Shown here: positions 21,693 through 34,300 of the stretch, piece by piece
How the letters are laid out: every line of letters starts with the position of its first letter
How positions within the stretch are numbered: position 1 is the first letter of the stretch
NCBI RefSeq assembly: GCF_000006565.2
Contig: NC_031479.1
Span: 6,074,885-6,138,884 of the forward strand
Length of the DNA stretch: 64,000 nucleotides
Source: Toxoplasma gondii ME49
Lineage: Eukaryota > Apicomplexa > Conoidasida > Eucoccidiorida > Sarcocystidae
Reading direction: 5' to 3'
Notes under the pieces: model-generated
The model's database searches: none
What the model was told of the DNA's origin: nothing
The model's input: the letters and a program-made list of their open reading frames with translations, nothing else
Position numbers and translations under genes: made by a program

Positions 21693-22885
21693 GCACGAAA
21701 AGAGAAACAGAGGAGACAGAATTGGAAAAAGAGAGAACGTGGAAAACGGGAACCGAAGACTCAAAAGCCTCCGACAGCTGCGTTAGGAGATGAGAGGAGG
21801 AAGAAGAGGACGGGGAGGCAAGAGAGGGAGGAAAGAAAATGTAAATTGTCCGCCTCGTTTCTGCGGAACCTGAGACTGCGGAGAGAGATGACGCTTCCAA
21901 ACTCCCCTCAAACAGCAGAAGGTCGATTGCCGGTCTTTCTCTCGATCGGCCTCCTGGCTGGTCTCCGGTTACACATGGCGTCGAAGGTCGCGCGGAGGGA
22001 GCGGAGACACAGCGAGAGCGGTGAAGAAGGGAAGAAGGCGAAGAGAGAGGCGACGTGAGAAAACATGTGAAGAAGGAGAAAAAAGGAAAACTTTGGAAAG
22101 AAGAGTTTTCCAAAAAAGAACGAAATAATGGCCTTCAGAAGCAAAGTGGGTCGTCGAGAAGCGTCGCGTGTGTGACTTTTCTCGAGAAGCCGTCCAGCGG
22201 ATTCTCCTCGGTTTCTCCTCGACGATCTTGGCGCTGCGAGAACCTCTCCGGATTTCTCCTTTCTCTCCTTTTTTCTGCTTGCTCGCGTCTCGCATTTCCT
22301 TCGCACAGTTTCCCCCGTCCTCAGTTTGTGGACTGCCTTGGCGTCCAGGGAAGAACCGAGAAGCCCTTCGAAGCCTGCCGCTTCTCTCCCGTCGATTCGC
22401 CGCGAAAAAGAGCGCAGACGCGGAGGCAGAGAGACACTGGGGAAGACGAGCAGAAAGAAAAGAGAAAGAAGAGCAGAAAGAAAAGAGAAAGAAGAGCAGA
22501 AAGAAGAGAGAAAGAAGGAGAAGAGCGTGCGTGAAGGCTGCCGATCTTCCTGGACGCTTTTGGGCTGCTGTCGCGTCTCCGGTCTGTCGCTGTCTGTTCT
22601 TTCTTCCTTTTTCTCTTCGCCTCCCTTCTCTCTCGTCCTGTCTCTTTCCCTCGAGTTCCTCCCTCTTCTTGACGGTCCAGTCTCACTCTCACGCTTTCCC
22701 CTTCTCTGTGCTGTCGCGGAGGACGCAGAAGTTCTGCTTCTTATCTCTCCACTCTCTCTGCCTTCTTCTCCACTTCCCCGCTCCTCTCTCCCTTCGTTCA
22801 ACTTCTCTCTTCTTCACCTCTGTCCTCTCCTCTGTTCCTCCTTCTCTTTCCTCTTCACCTCTCTCGTTTCAGGTGTACGTACACC
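21693..22885. other. Divergent intergenic region between RRF and the thioredoxin-like gene
   Basis: Starts of two genes face away from each other across 1.2 kb, so this is a probable shared promoter region. A 23-bp purine repeat lies at 22449-22517. The stretch 22580-22870 is strongly pyrimidine-rich on the plus strand, typical of a coccidian leader. No gene is supported. Confidence 0.6.
22449..22517. repeat. 23-bp purine-rich tandem repeat, three copies
   Basis: A GCAGAAAGAAAAGAGAAAGA-type unit repeats three times with a 23-bp period in the divergent promoter region; the last copy is imperfect. Confidence 0.85.
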
Positions 22886-24076
22886 ATGTCGCGCCGCCTT
22901 CCGCCTCGCAGTTTCTTCGCCTCTCAGGCGGTCGCTGTCCGCGCCGCTTCTCTCTCGCAGGCGCCTTGCAGATTCCGCGGCTTTGCTGCTTTCTGCAGCG
23001 CCTTATCATCGTCTTGTGCAAATTCTGCGCTGCGCTCGCATGCGGTTTCCCTGTGGACCTCGCGGCTCTCGAGTGACAGACGGGTCTCGAATCCGGTTTC
23101 CACTGCCGATCGAAACTCCGCAGAACGCGCCCTCAAACGCGATGTGCGTCTCGGCGCTCTGCTCGCGCCTCTCCGCCGAGAAGTTGTGCATGCAGTCGGC
23201 TCTGCCGCGAGTCCCAGCAGCCGCGAGAAGAAATTCTTCAGCTCCAGAGCCGGCGAAGGTCGAGACGCCGCGCTCGACAGCGCGTCTCACCCCAACGACG
23301 TAGAAATGAAGGAGACCGAGCAGGCGAGCGCGCCGGAGAATGAAGGGAAGAAGAAGGAGAAAGAGACGGAGGGGAGTCGTGGAAAGTCTGAGTCTGTGGG
23401 GGCGGGGGAAGCGGTCCACCGAAGCGGTCTGCGGCGCGTGTTTTCGCGGCTGTTCTACTCGTGCGTTCTCCTCGTTGGAGGCGGCGCTGCGTTTCTCTTC
23501 TTCGCCTTTCCGTCGGTGCCTCTGGACCTGAAAAACGTGCCGGTTGGGTCCGCGCTGCAGGCCGCGCTGCAGGCCGCGCTGGGTGGGAAGGAGACTCCTG
23601 AGGAGACAGGAGACAGGAAGTCGGAGACAGGGGGGAAGGAGACGCGTTCGTCCTTCGCCTTCCTTGTGCGGCGAGATCCCCTCGAAGGATTCTCTCTTGT
23701 GACAGACGCAGAATTCGACAAGACGGATGAGGCCCTCGTTCTCTTCCTCGACGGTGAAACCCAGGCCGAGGAAGAGAGCGAAGCCATCCGCAAACTACGC
23801 GCTCTTGTCGAACGCATGCAACAGGAAGGAAAACTAAAAAACATCAGACTCTTCTACGCCTGGAGGTGAGAATGCAAGACACCATCACGCAATTCAAGAT
23901 GTCACTCCAGTTCCAAACGATACGATACACAGAGCGAAATATATACATATCTATATATCTATATCTATCTATCTATCTATATATATATATATATATATCT
24001 ATATATATATATATATGAACATTGTGGCATTGTGTTGTGAACGATATCACGTAGTTGTCAATCAAGATGTGCGTAT

Positions 24077-24112
<36 letters not shown>

Positions 24113-26690
24113 TTGTATATAAATATCTTTACAACATCTGTTTGTTCACAGTTATGCCTATTCCTCTAGGTCCATATGCATACATGTTTCCTTGAACGGC
24201 TCTGTAGGTCCTGGCGCGTAGGTGTATTTGCTTTTCACAAGTCTGGATTTGTACTTTCTTCTTTTTAAGGACGGCAGGGAATTCTCCAGCTCAGGGCGAA
24301 GACACGGCAGTGATGCTCTACAAGGGACAGCGTCGGTCGCGGTACGCTCTCGCCGAGCTTTTGCGCGGCGAGGCGGAAGAAGCAGGCGAAGTAGACCCCA
24401 AAGACAAGAACGTAGAGCCAGCAGCGCTTGGAGAAGAAAGGACGAGTTCAAGGGAAGCCGCGAGTGGAGAGAAGCTTCTCGAGACATTCTTTACGCCGTT
24501 GAGCGAGAAGGAGAACGCGTCGCGCACGAAGCGCGAGAAGGGCAAACATCTGCCCATCCGAGTCGTCGGTTCCGCCTTCAAACGCGATGTAAGAGCAAGT
24601 CAGAATGAACCTAGAGCGGCGGAACAGACAGAAGGTAGCGATGGGGGTCGGCAGAGCAGAAGGCGAGAATCGTGCGTAGGAGGAGAAGGAGAGCATCGGG
24701 GGGAGGAGAAGGAACGAGAGAGAGAGGAGAGACAGGGAGGCGAGAAGGCTAGAGAAGAACGAACGGGGAGAGAGGGGAGGAGCGGCGGTCGAAGGAGACG
24801 GATAGGGAGAGAGAGAGGAAAAGAGAGAAAGAGGAGACCAGAGATAACGAGAGACAGCAGGGGCAAGAGAACGCGGGAAGGCGAGAGATGGAGCAAGGAC
24901 CGCCTTTGGCTTCGGCGGATAGGCTAGACCTGAAGAAGGAGAGTCCGAAGGGAGAGAAACAGAGACGGTATTTCGACCTGAACTGGAAGGCAGGCAGACA
25001 GCCAGGCTACAGAGAGACGGTGGCGCAGGCATACGAGGTGTATCTTTTTCGTGTGATTTTACTTCAGGTCTTGGACGAGGCGAAGGCGGGCAATACGATT
25101 CTTCTTCAACTGTTTGAAGACTCTTGTTTCCTCTGCTTCCTCATGCGACCTTTCCTGAACTCGGTCAGCGCACTGCTTGCCGAGTACAACGTAAGCGTTC
25201 TTTCCACTCTGTGTGGGTGTTGCTGCTTTTCGTCGCTTCTCTCGTTCACCTTGGCTTCCTCTCCGTTGCCTCGGTCCCTGGAACTTGCTCTTCTCTTTCA
25301 GCATGTGAGAGAGAGTCCTTTCGGTTTCGAGACTTTGCTCGCGTCCTTCGCTGCCTCTGTCTCTCGGCTTCCTCGTTCTTTCGCGAGTCTCCTTCTGCCT
25401 CTCTAAGCCGTCAACAGTGTCTGTGAGCGTCCTCGTTCTTCCCGCAGTGTCTGCTGTCTCCTGACGCCTCTTCGCGCGCGCCTCGCCTCCGTCGACCTCC
25501 GTGAGCTGCAGAGTCGCTCCTCGCGCTGGGGGGCTGCACTCCGCCTTTTCTCTGGTGCCTGTCTGCAGATCCCGGTGACGATGAAGAGGTTGAACATCGA
25601 AAAGAACGACTTTCCAGAGGGATGCGTCGTCACCAGGGCGACCCCAACGTTCGTGTTGCACCGAGGCGCGTAAGGCGGGGACGGCCGGAAGGCCCAGGAA
25701 ACGTCGGCGTTGCTGAAACCGGAGAGGCTGGAGTTCCAGACGCTGAGTCAAAGCGGAAATCGGGGGGAAGTCCAAACTGCAGACTACGCAAAGTCGCGGG
25801 AAGTGGAAACAGAGAAGAACTTAAAAAGAGTCAGGAAAAATGTTCCAAAACTCAGGCGAACGTCAAAACGCGCCTAAGATGCTCGGAAAAACAGCAAACA
25901 CCTGCGTTCCGCGCTGCCACAGTCTGCGAAGAAAACCGACGAGCCGTCACTCTGCGGCCGCAAACATGCAGTCAGTCACAGAGAGAGCAAACGAAATATA
26001 GACGCATATGCATAAACATATAAATATATATATATATATATGTACATATATATATATATAGAGAGAGAGAAGTAGAAATATAGGTAGTTGCATTTATATA
26101 CCTATGGGGGAAGTGTGTATAGGTGGAGAAACATGGATGGATTCACATTGACGTCTGGGGTTACATAAGAAATTATCAACGTACGGAAAGGCGTACAGAG
26201 ACCTAAATTTGGAGTTTTGTTGTGTCGCGATGCATGTCTGGTCTTGGCAAACTCTCTGGGCTGCGTCGACGGTTCGTTTTCTATTCTTTGCAGACACGAG
26301 GAGGGAGAGAGATGGTCAGAATTCCGACCTCGAGATTTCATTGAAAAACTGGAGAAGGTAAACTTGCGTCTCCTTGGCAAAGTCGTGGATCTCTCGAGTT
26401 TTCAGTTGTCACCGAATTTTTCACTTTTTCTTCTGCACAGCAGACTGCATGCGCATCGTTCCCCCTTTCGACTCTCCGTGCATGCTTCGGAGTCTCCTTC
26501 TACTTACCGATCTCCAGGAGACTTTTCTCTCTTAGTCGATACATCTTTGTATGCAGATACCCCATAGTTACGTATATACACATAATGCCATGAGGAAACG
26601 ACGTACGAATAGATATAAAGATGCTTCCTATGCACCCCATGCAGACGTACGCAGGTACGTACATACACCTAGAGAAACAAAGCAGCAGGA

Positions 26691-26721
<31 letters not shown>

Positions 26722-26786
26722 ATGCGTAGACTCCGTACACTCCATGTGTATCTATACGCCTACATATGTATGCATACAGAGAGACA

Positions 26787-26817
<31 letters not shown>

Positions 26818-28012
26818 TCGTGTCTGGATGCCTGTGCATTCGGATACACATGCATGTATGCATAGGATAGTAGGCATGTGTGCATTCGGACTCGTCTGTA
26901 GATTTGTTTTGTGTTTGACAGGAGTTCGACCTGCCTGTTGAGCTGCGGGAGAAACTGCATGCGCTCCTTGACCTCCTGCATGAGCGCTTCAAGCGCTTCG
27001 GTCTTCTCTCTGTTTGGTGCGTCGGAGTTTCTTATTTTTCGTTTGAATGTATCTCCTCTCGTCTCCGGCACAGAAGAGACTTTGCTGTCGTCGTACTCGT
27101 CCGCCCAGTCTGCACATGCGAATATGCCTATATCTATATATATTGATAGATAGATACGTGTAAACAATCGCCCGTAGATATATATACATATATTTATATG
27201 TATGAACAGTGTATCTGCATGTGTTTGTATATATATTTATGTATTGTTGTCGGTTCTGATGGCGTGCAAATACCTGGGTGGATACCTGAATGCGTTTGTG
27301 CTGTGCAAATATTTACTTCAATATAACTCTACATATGTATATCAACGTATACATATACATATATATATGTATATATATATATGTATATATAGAAATATAT
27401 ATATTTTTGTATGTATATGTATAGGTACGTAGATTGGCATCGGGCGACTAGGAGGCGCGGAGAGGCATATGGACAGCCACTTCGGAATGTATGGAGACTG
27501 GGAGAATTTGTGTTTTTTGAAAAAAAGTCGATTTGTGTTCGCCGAGATTCTTGCTGTTTCCTCTTAGGTTGCTGGAAGTGCGTAAGATGGAGGAAGCGTT
27601 CCTTCAGGAGCAGCAGCGGAAGCAAGCGCGAGAGAGCCTCGAGCTCCACGGCCTCGGCGCGCAGACCGCTTCTTCTTCGCCTTCTTCTTCTTCTGGAAAC
27701 CATCAGACGGAAGCTCGCGAAAAAACGACAGACGAAAAGTCGAGAGAACAGGACGAGAAGCAACGGGAAGACGGCGACTTCGACGCCATTGTATCGATGC
27801 TCATGAGTCAAGTGAGTCGAAGGAGCAGACGTTCAACGCCGTCTTCTTTTCACTAGATGGAGTGATTTGTATGTCGAGACATGTTCTCGTACTCACATTC
27901 TGAGTATCTCTACCCTCGTGCGTTTCTCGAGTGTCTACAGGTATATATGGCTATAGACTTCTGCAAATGTATGGCTCCGCAGGTCTATGCCGAACACCAC
28001 TGGTATCCACGA

Positions 28013-28046
<34 letters not shown>

Positions 28047-29533
28047 GTATGTATTTGTATATATTTGTATATATTTGTATGTGCATGTGTGTGTATATCC
28101 AAGTGGAAAGGGGTAAGCGTGTCAGTGTTTGTTTCTCTGAGGAAAGTCTTTGTTTTTTTTCTTCAGGAGTGAAACGGAGAACTTTCTTTGATTTGATATC
28201 TCCTTTTCTCCTCAGTCTGCTGCCGACGCCTGGCTGCTCTTTGCACTTTCTCATTTTTGCAAGGTCGTATTCGGCCTGTTCGTTCCAGCTTTTTTTCCAG
28301 CCAGTTCCTCTCGAATTTTCTATCTGAATGCCGCTCGAATGTCAGGTCACATTTCCGTTCAAAGGCCTTCCAATTTTCTCTTCGCAGGACATGAAGCGCT
28401 TCGATGACCTCAGTGAAAATCTCGAGCACCTGGAGCGCGAAGCTGCGAACGCAGAGGCCGACGCGATGGCTCTCGGTGTGGTGAGGTTCCGTCGGCGAAT
28501 CACGGTTTTCTCTTCCTCTGTTTTGGCCTAGACGCCTTCGAGAAGTTCAGTCCTGCCCACCGTATCAATTGGACCAAGCGTGTGCCTTTGATGTCACCTG
28601 AAAAAAGTTGGTGGACAGAACTCGAAAGTATACATTAGAGGCTTCGTAGGCGAGAGCTCCGCCATTCAAACGGACCCTCAGGTGTCGCTCGTCTTTTCAA
28701 GAGAAATTCAGAAACGTTTCAGAGACGCGATGCCTCGCGAACGCAAATGTCCTTTCCTTCGGAAAACCATCTGGCGTCCTTGTCTTTTGAGTGAATGAGG
28801 GGCTCGTCTTTTCTCTGTCGAAGACAGATCGATACAGTCCTTCTTCGCTCGACTGAAGATGCGATTATCTTCTTCTCGTTCAACTGAACTTGGCTGCGGT
28901 GTTTCGCTCTTAACTAACGTTATGCATTTTCTTCTCTCTGGACGTAGGTTAGCTGTTCGCCTCTTCCTCTTCCCTTCTCTGCTTCTTTCATATCGATCGG
29001 TTCCCTATTTACTTTCTTCCGGGTCTCCGCTCTTCTTTGCCTCTTCCTCACCCGCCGTCAGCATGTAACGCTTCAACGTTTCCCCTTTCGTCTCACGTCG
29101 TGCAGCTCTCCTCTGTTTTTCTCCTTCCCTCACTTCGCAGCGCTTCCTCTGTCCCCTCCGAACCTGTCTCGTTTCTCTCTTCAGGCGATCTTGTGTTTCT
29201 CTCTTTCTTCTTCAAATCTGTCTTCTGTGTTTGCACTGTGTTCTCAAGAGCTGTCGCCCCCGTTGCTTTCCTCTTCGTTTGTCTCTGTCGTCTTTCTTCT
29301 CCGTAGCTCTTTGTCTCTTTCGTCTCTCCGTCGTTCCGCCCCCCTACTTTCCTCCAAGATTGTGTCTCCGTCGAAATCTTTTCTTCCTTGTGTGGACATC
29401 TTCGCTGTTCCTGCAGATGATGGGAGAAGAATTGCTGCGCGACGACGTTGAACATCTCGCGGAAGCTCTGTTGGCAGCTGAGAGTCTCGTCGGACAAAGC
29501 TCATCGGTGGAAGGCGGCGCAGGGCGACACTGA
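22886..29533 (+). CDS. Membrane-anchored thioredoxin-fold protein, nine exons
   Basis: Exons: 22886-23865, 24270-24588, 25068-25190, 25569-25669, 26294-26357, 26922-27016, 27568-27811, 28388-28480, 29417-29533. All have GT-AG introns and closing phases, giving 711 residues. The N-terminus (MSRRLPPRSFFASQAVAVRA) is Arg/Ser/Ala-rich with no acidic residues, like a mitochondrial presequence. One hydrophobic segment lies near 189-209. A thioredoxin-like fold follows: beta strand TILLQLFED, redox-type C453-F-L-C456, MRPFLNSVSALLAEYN helix, NIEKNDFPEG, and the cis-proline loop ATPTFVLHRG near 498-506. The C-terminal 200 residues are charged helices (KMEEAFLQEQQRKQAR; LEHLEREAANAEAD), probably coiled coil. 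I recognise the fold but no named family. A topology with an inner-membrane anchor and a soluble Trx domain is inferred. Introns 1, 4, 5, 6 and 7 carry TA microsatellites. Confidence 0.8.
23938..24123. repeat. TATC/TA microsatellites in intron 1 of the thioredoxin-like gene
   Basis: Two blocks, 23938-24017 (TATC units then TA) and 24080-24123 (pure TA then TATGTATTTG), separated by ordinary intron sequence. Confidence 0.95.
26020..26072. repeat. TA and GA microsatellite in intron 4
   Basis: AAATATATATATATA, a TGTACA break, a further TA run, then GA units. It lies inside the intron 25670-26293. Confidence 0.9.
26690..26818. repeat. Two (TA)n microsatellites in intron 5
   Basis: Pure TA runs at about 26690-26718 and 26789-26818, separated by TATACGCCTACATATG-type sequence. 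Confidence 0.9.
27120..27423. repeat. TATATA/TATGTA-rich tract in intron 6
   Basis: Interrupted TA, GATA and TATG runs occur over 300 bp of the intron between 27017 and 27567, densest at 27345-27423. Confidence 0.85.
28010..28095. repeat. TATA/TATTTGTA microsatellite in intron 7
   Basis: A TA run followed by TATG and repeated TATTTGTATA units inside the intron 27812-28387. Confidence 0.9.
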
Positions 29534-31365
29534 TCAGATTCCAGTTTCGTTTTCTTTCTTCCTTTGCACAGCCGGAGGCGTCTCCCCTAAACGCTGGCTT
29601 CCTCTTTTCTCTCCCTTCTCTCTAGCGTCTTCCTTCCTCGTTTCCCTCTCCTTCTCGTCTCCTTGTCTCTCTCTTCTTCAGCCTCGTCCTCTCTTCTCTC
29701 GTTCTCTTCGTCCTCTCCGTCGCCTCGTGTCTCTTTTTTTTTGTTTCTTCTCTCTCTCCTCCGCGCCTTGCATTTCACTTGCGTCCGTGCTCCCCGTCTT
29801 CTGCTTCGCTTCATCTGAGTGAGCGAGTTTTGTAAGACCAGCGCCGCTTGCAAGAAAATCAATTCGACTGAGGAAGACCTGCAGCTCAACTGAACCGACG
29901 AGCGTCGGTGTTCAAGAGGACGGATCCGCAAGCAGTTTTTTGCCTTCCGCGGCGGGTCTCGCTCGCGCAAAGGCGCCAAAGTCGAAAGCATTTGGTCTAC
30001 ATGCACCTTTTCTCTGCCGATTTCTCTGAAGCTGTTCTGCTGCTATCAAAGAGTCGGTCTCGGTGGCTTTCTCGATGGTGCTTTCTCTGCTTCCCTTCAC
30101 ACATGCCGCGAAAGAAAGCAGAGATCGCGGCTAAACGCAAATACGTCACTACACAAACGAATCCGGAAGAGCTGGAAGAAGCTCAGAATGCGTGCTCTGC
30201 GGAGAACAGATTCACCTGCTTCCCCTTTACATTCATGGCAACCAACAGAAATCCTCAACGGCAATTCATTCAACCTTCGCTGCTGCATGCGCGCGCCACG
30301 CTCGCTCACCTCTGACTCAGTTGCCTTCAACTCTCCAGTTCTCGACGCGCTCTCGTTTCACACACGCATATGCATATATGTATATATATATATATATGTA
30401 TATATACAAGTTTGAAACGGATACTGGCTTCTGTCCAGACGTGTACAGATACCGGCATTTTCATTCACTACATATATCTGTATATTATATATATATATAT
30501 ATATATATACATCTGGATGTTTTGTGTGTCTCTAGACGCACACGAGAATGTCCATGCACTTGTGTGAGTGTGGATATCCTTGCATCGAGTGCATGCGTAA
30601 CTCGGTGTGTATCGATCTAGCGACAGGCGTAGTTGCTTTTACATATTTCTTCAGGTAAGGTCCAGTCTGCCGCGCTTTAGCAGGCTAGAGGGGAATGCGC
30701 GAGACAGACGAGGCGCAAACGCCCCTCGTTCAAAACAAAATGGAAAGACAAATGAGAAGGAACAGAAGTCAAGGCGAGAGACAACTGTTGGCAGAAGGAC
30801 AGAGCATGGACAAGCGGGTCGGCAAGCACCTGCTTGGAAGGAAGAAGCATGTTGATACAAAGTCGGCGTTCTGGTCGCATTCTCACATTGGAAGCCCCGA
30901 TCGGTCACCGCAGGAAGCAGAGGAAAGGTTTCCGCGTATCAACATTCTCGCATTTTTTTTCTCGGGGATCCTGTTCGAATTCTCAGGCACCCCCCTGTAG
31001 TGAATCAAATTCAAAAGAGAAACTTGCAGACCTGTTCCCAGATGAGAAGGAAAACACAGCAACTCTTGGCAAAGCCTGATGATGCAGGTGCAGTCCAAAG
31101 GCCAGTCAGAGAACGACGCACTCGAGACATTCGTTTCTTCTTCTGAATTTGGATTTTCTTCGTTAACCCCAAAAAACGCGTCCTCTGTTGTTCTCTTGCC
31201 GAAAGCCAGATTCCTCATCTCCCTCTTGTCCTTCTCGCCTCCTCTCGTTCATGCCCTTTGTTTCTTCTCTCTTCTTTCTTCGTTTTTTCTAAGTCTTCTC
31301 GCTTTCTTTTCCTCCTTCTCGCAGTCTCGCCTTTCGCGCTTTCGTCCGTGACGCCTTCTGCTTCA
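29534..31365. other. Convergent spacer between the thioredoxin-like gene and ValRS
   Basis: Two 3' UTRs are expected. TA microsatellites lie at 30365-30410 and 30474-30510. Short frames with Arg/Lys or Ser/Leu bias are not supported as genes; no splice-compatible domain was seen. Confidence 0.6.
30365..30510. repeat. Two TA microsatellites in the convergent spacer
   Basis: 30365-30410 (ATATGCATATATGTATATA then TA) and 30474-30510 (TATCTGTATATTA then pure TA). Confidence 0.9.
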
Positions 31366-34300
31366 TCACTTTTCTATCTCGGCGAGTTCGTGTCTCGTTC
31401 GTTCCAGCCGCGCAAGCAGTTTCCTTTGAACTTCTCGCGGAGCCCTCACAGAAAACCTGGAAGAGGCAAACAACGCAGAGAGTAATGGGTTCCAGACGGG
31501 TTGCGCCTTGTCCAAAAATCCAGTCTTTTAAACTTCTATGGGATACGCGAGAGAGTTCAACATCACTCTTGGTGCTGTGTGGCGCCGAAACAGGGCAAAT
31601 CACCCAGTCGCTTGTCTCCCAGCCGAAGCTCTTCTGTCGCTCTCACCCTTCTCTCTTAGGCGTTCTGGCTCTGTCTCTCTCGGCATCTCTTTCTCTTTCT
31701 CCAGAAAAATCGTCTTTCTTCCCCCTCTTTTTCTCTGCTCTCTGCCTGCCGCTCCATCGTCCGTGTACTCTTTCTCCTTCCTCAGTGTCGGCTTCTGTCT
31801 CTGTCGCACCGGGTCACTCACAACGCGCTGGGTTCTCTTGTCCCCCGCTTTGTGCTTCTGCGCTTTTGCGAACGAGAGTTCCCTCTCTCTCTCAGCCGCT
31901 GAAGCATCTCAACAGTGAGTTCCCTCGCTTACTCTGGAACGGCGAGACGCGCCTCCAACTCCTCGATTTGTCTCCGCAACCTCTGTCTCTTCCCTCCGTG
32001 ATGTGCGGCTCTTCTGCTCCCTGCCATATCTCCTTCCCCTCCTTGCTGGGCTTCCTGTCGAGCATCTGCATCTGGAAATTCATCTGAAGGCACTCCATCC
32101 TTCTCTTCTCTCCCCCCAACTTTCTCCACCTTAGCTCCTGCTTGCACTTTCCGCGCGTCCACGTCTCGACTCGCTCCGGATTCCCCGCGAAGCGTTTCGG
32201 AGGCAGGTGATGACAGATGAGAATCAGACGCCGACGGCGAAGCATGCGATATCACAATCTCCATCTCTCGGACGCTTGCCTCGAGCTCGTCCGCCTCGTC
32301 CGATTTCTCGAGTTCTTCCGTCGTCTCGGTGTTCTTCTCGCTTCTCCCAGTCTCTGCGAGTTCTTCGCTTCTCCTTCGACTTGTCGCGCGGCTTCCACTC
32401 GAGCGAGGTTCGTAAACGACAGACAACGCAACAGGGTCGAGACCTGCCCAAGCCGCGACGAAGAAACGCTCGCGCTGAACGAAACGAAACAACCACACGC
32501 AGGGAGAAGCGAAGAGACGCAAAGATGCAGGAAGCAGCGAGGTTTCACAGATGCACAGCGACAGGCAACCCAAAGGCGAGGGAGGAGGAAAGAACGACGG
32601 AGACAGCAGCGTTCGCGCTTGCAGAGACCGCAGCACTCGCTTTCCAGGAGGGAAGTGTACACAACCCAGTTCATTAAGAGACACGAATGAAAGCGAGGAT
32701 TCAACCGAGTAAATTGGAGAGCTGCAAATGACTTCTCAGCTCGAACCTCCGCTCCACTTGCTGTAAATAAAGAAACGAGCTCTGGACGACTCGTGGAGGC
32801 AGCTAACGACCGCGAAAAGACACGCAACGGTGAAGGCACAATTCCCCAGCTTAGATGAAACAAGTTGAAAAGGCCCGTTACAAGTCTCCCATCCTCTATC
32901 CCTCCAGTGCACCGGAAAGAGCGAAAAACCTCTACAAAAAAGAGGTTCCACTGGCACACAAAGCTCAGACATTTCTTCCTCGTTTTACCTTCAAAAGGGT
33001 GAAGAGTGTTCCGTTTTTCACCCGTATCTCAACATGCATGGACTTGTCGGTTGGCCTCGCTTTCCTGTCGGCAGCATCTGCTCTCCTTTCTTCCTCCTCG
33101 ACTTCGTCTTTCCTCCTCTCTTCTTCTCCCTCATCTCCCTTCGCTGGCGCTCCTGCGGGCACTCGTGCTGTCGCTGCATGTCCTCTTCTTCCTGTTCTCT
33201 GTCCTGCCTCGCTGTCTCTGCCCAAGTAGCCCTCAGTGCCGCGCGTTCCCTCCCCCTTCCCTTCCCTCTCTGCTTCGTCGATTTCTTCGTCTCCACAGGC
33301 CGTGTCTGCCGCTGCCTGCATGCGCCTGTCACTCTCCACCACTCCGGGTCCTGCTTCGTTCCCTCCCTTCTCGCGCGCTTCCGCCTTCGCTCCGAATCTC
33401 TCTGTCTCCGTGCCGCCTTCCTGTCTCCGCGTCTTCGGCAGGATCGCCGGCGCCTCCTTAAGAGCTCGACGCAGGCGCCGGACGGCTCCCTGCAAGACGG
33501 GGAAGAGTCGCAGGGCCTCTGTGTCCAAGTCAGGCGTTTCTGTGGGGAGAAAAACGGCAAAGCGGTATCGCGGTGAAAGGGGATCCAACGGCGAAGCAAG
33601 AGGAGCTGAACATGCCAGAGGGGAGAAGCGATCGCTCCGGGAGAAATGAAACGCGAGCGAAGACGACAGAAGACTAACAAGACACAGAGGAAGCACCTAG
33701 AGGTGAAATCCCAATGCCAAACATATACATGTAGGCGAAGCAGCTCCGGTTTCGAAAAAGCGAAGGGTCGGCTCGAAGCGCGAAATCAGCGAAGCCATAG
33801 CAAACGACAACACAGTTGAAACGTTGGGCTTCACAAACTATTGAGATTGCTGGGAAACCTTTTCACATTGTGTTTTCCTAAAACGCACGCTAGAGTTGCT
33901 CTCTAGAAAAGACAAGATTCTAAAGGCTCGAAACCACCAGGGCCTGGTGCCTAGGGCCATCGAAGAAAAAACTCACCCGACGCATGCAGCGGCCACCGAG
34001 ACGCCATCAAAGCGCGAGAAGAAGAGGCAAATGCGTCTGGAAAAGACGCGAAAGAAGCCGAGGAACACGAAGGCGTAGAGGAGGAAGAAGAAGCAGAGGA
34101 GGAAGAAGCAGAGGCATTTGAGGTTCTGTCGTCTTTGGGGAGTCTAAACGGGACTATCACAGACTGGAAGAGTGCCTCAGTGATGAATGGAACGAAAGGG
34201 TGAAGCAGGCGTAGAGTCACGTCAAAGACGGAGAGCAGCAAGTCGCTCCACAATCCCAGTTGGTCCTCAGCTGCAGGTCTACACTTTCTCTCCAACTCTG

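Noticed and set aside
21692..21764. Extended RRF N-terminus with a hydrophobic segment upstream of 21692
   Set aside because: The extension begins at TTG, not ATG; the first in-frame ATG is at 21692, so the apparent signal-like segment is not supported.
20700..21786. Two plus-strand Glu/Arg-rich frames
   Set aside because: They are antisense readings of the Ser/Ala repeat in RRF exon 1; the minus strand carries the RRF core.
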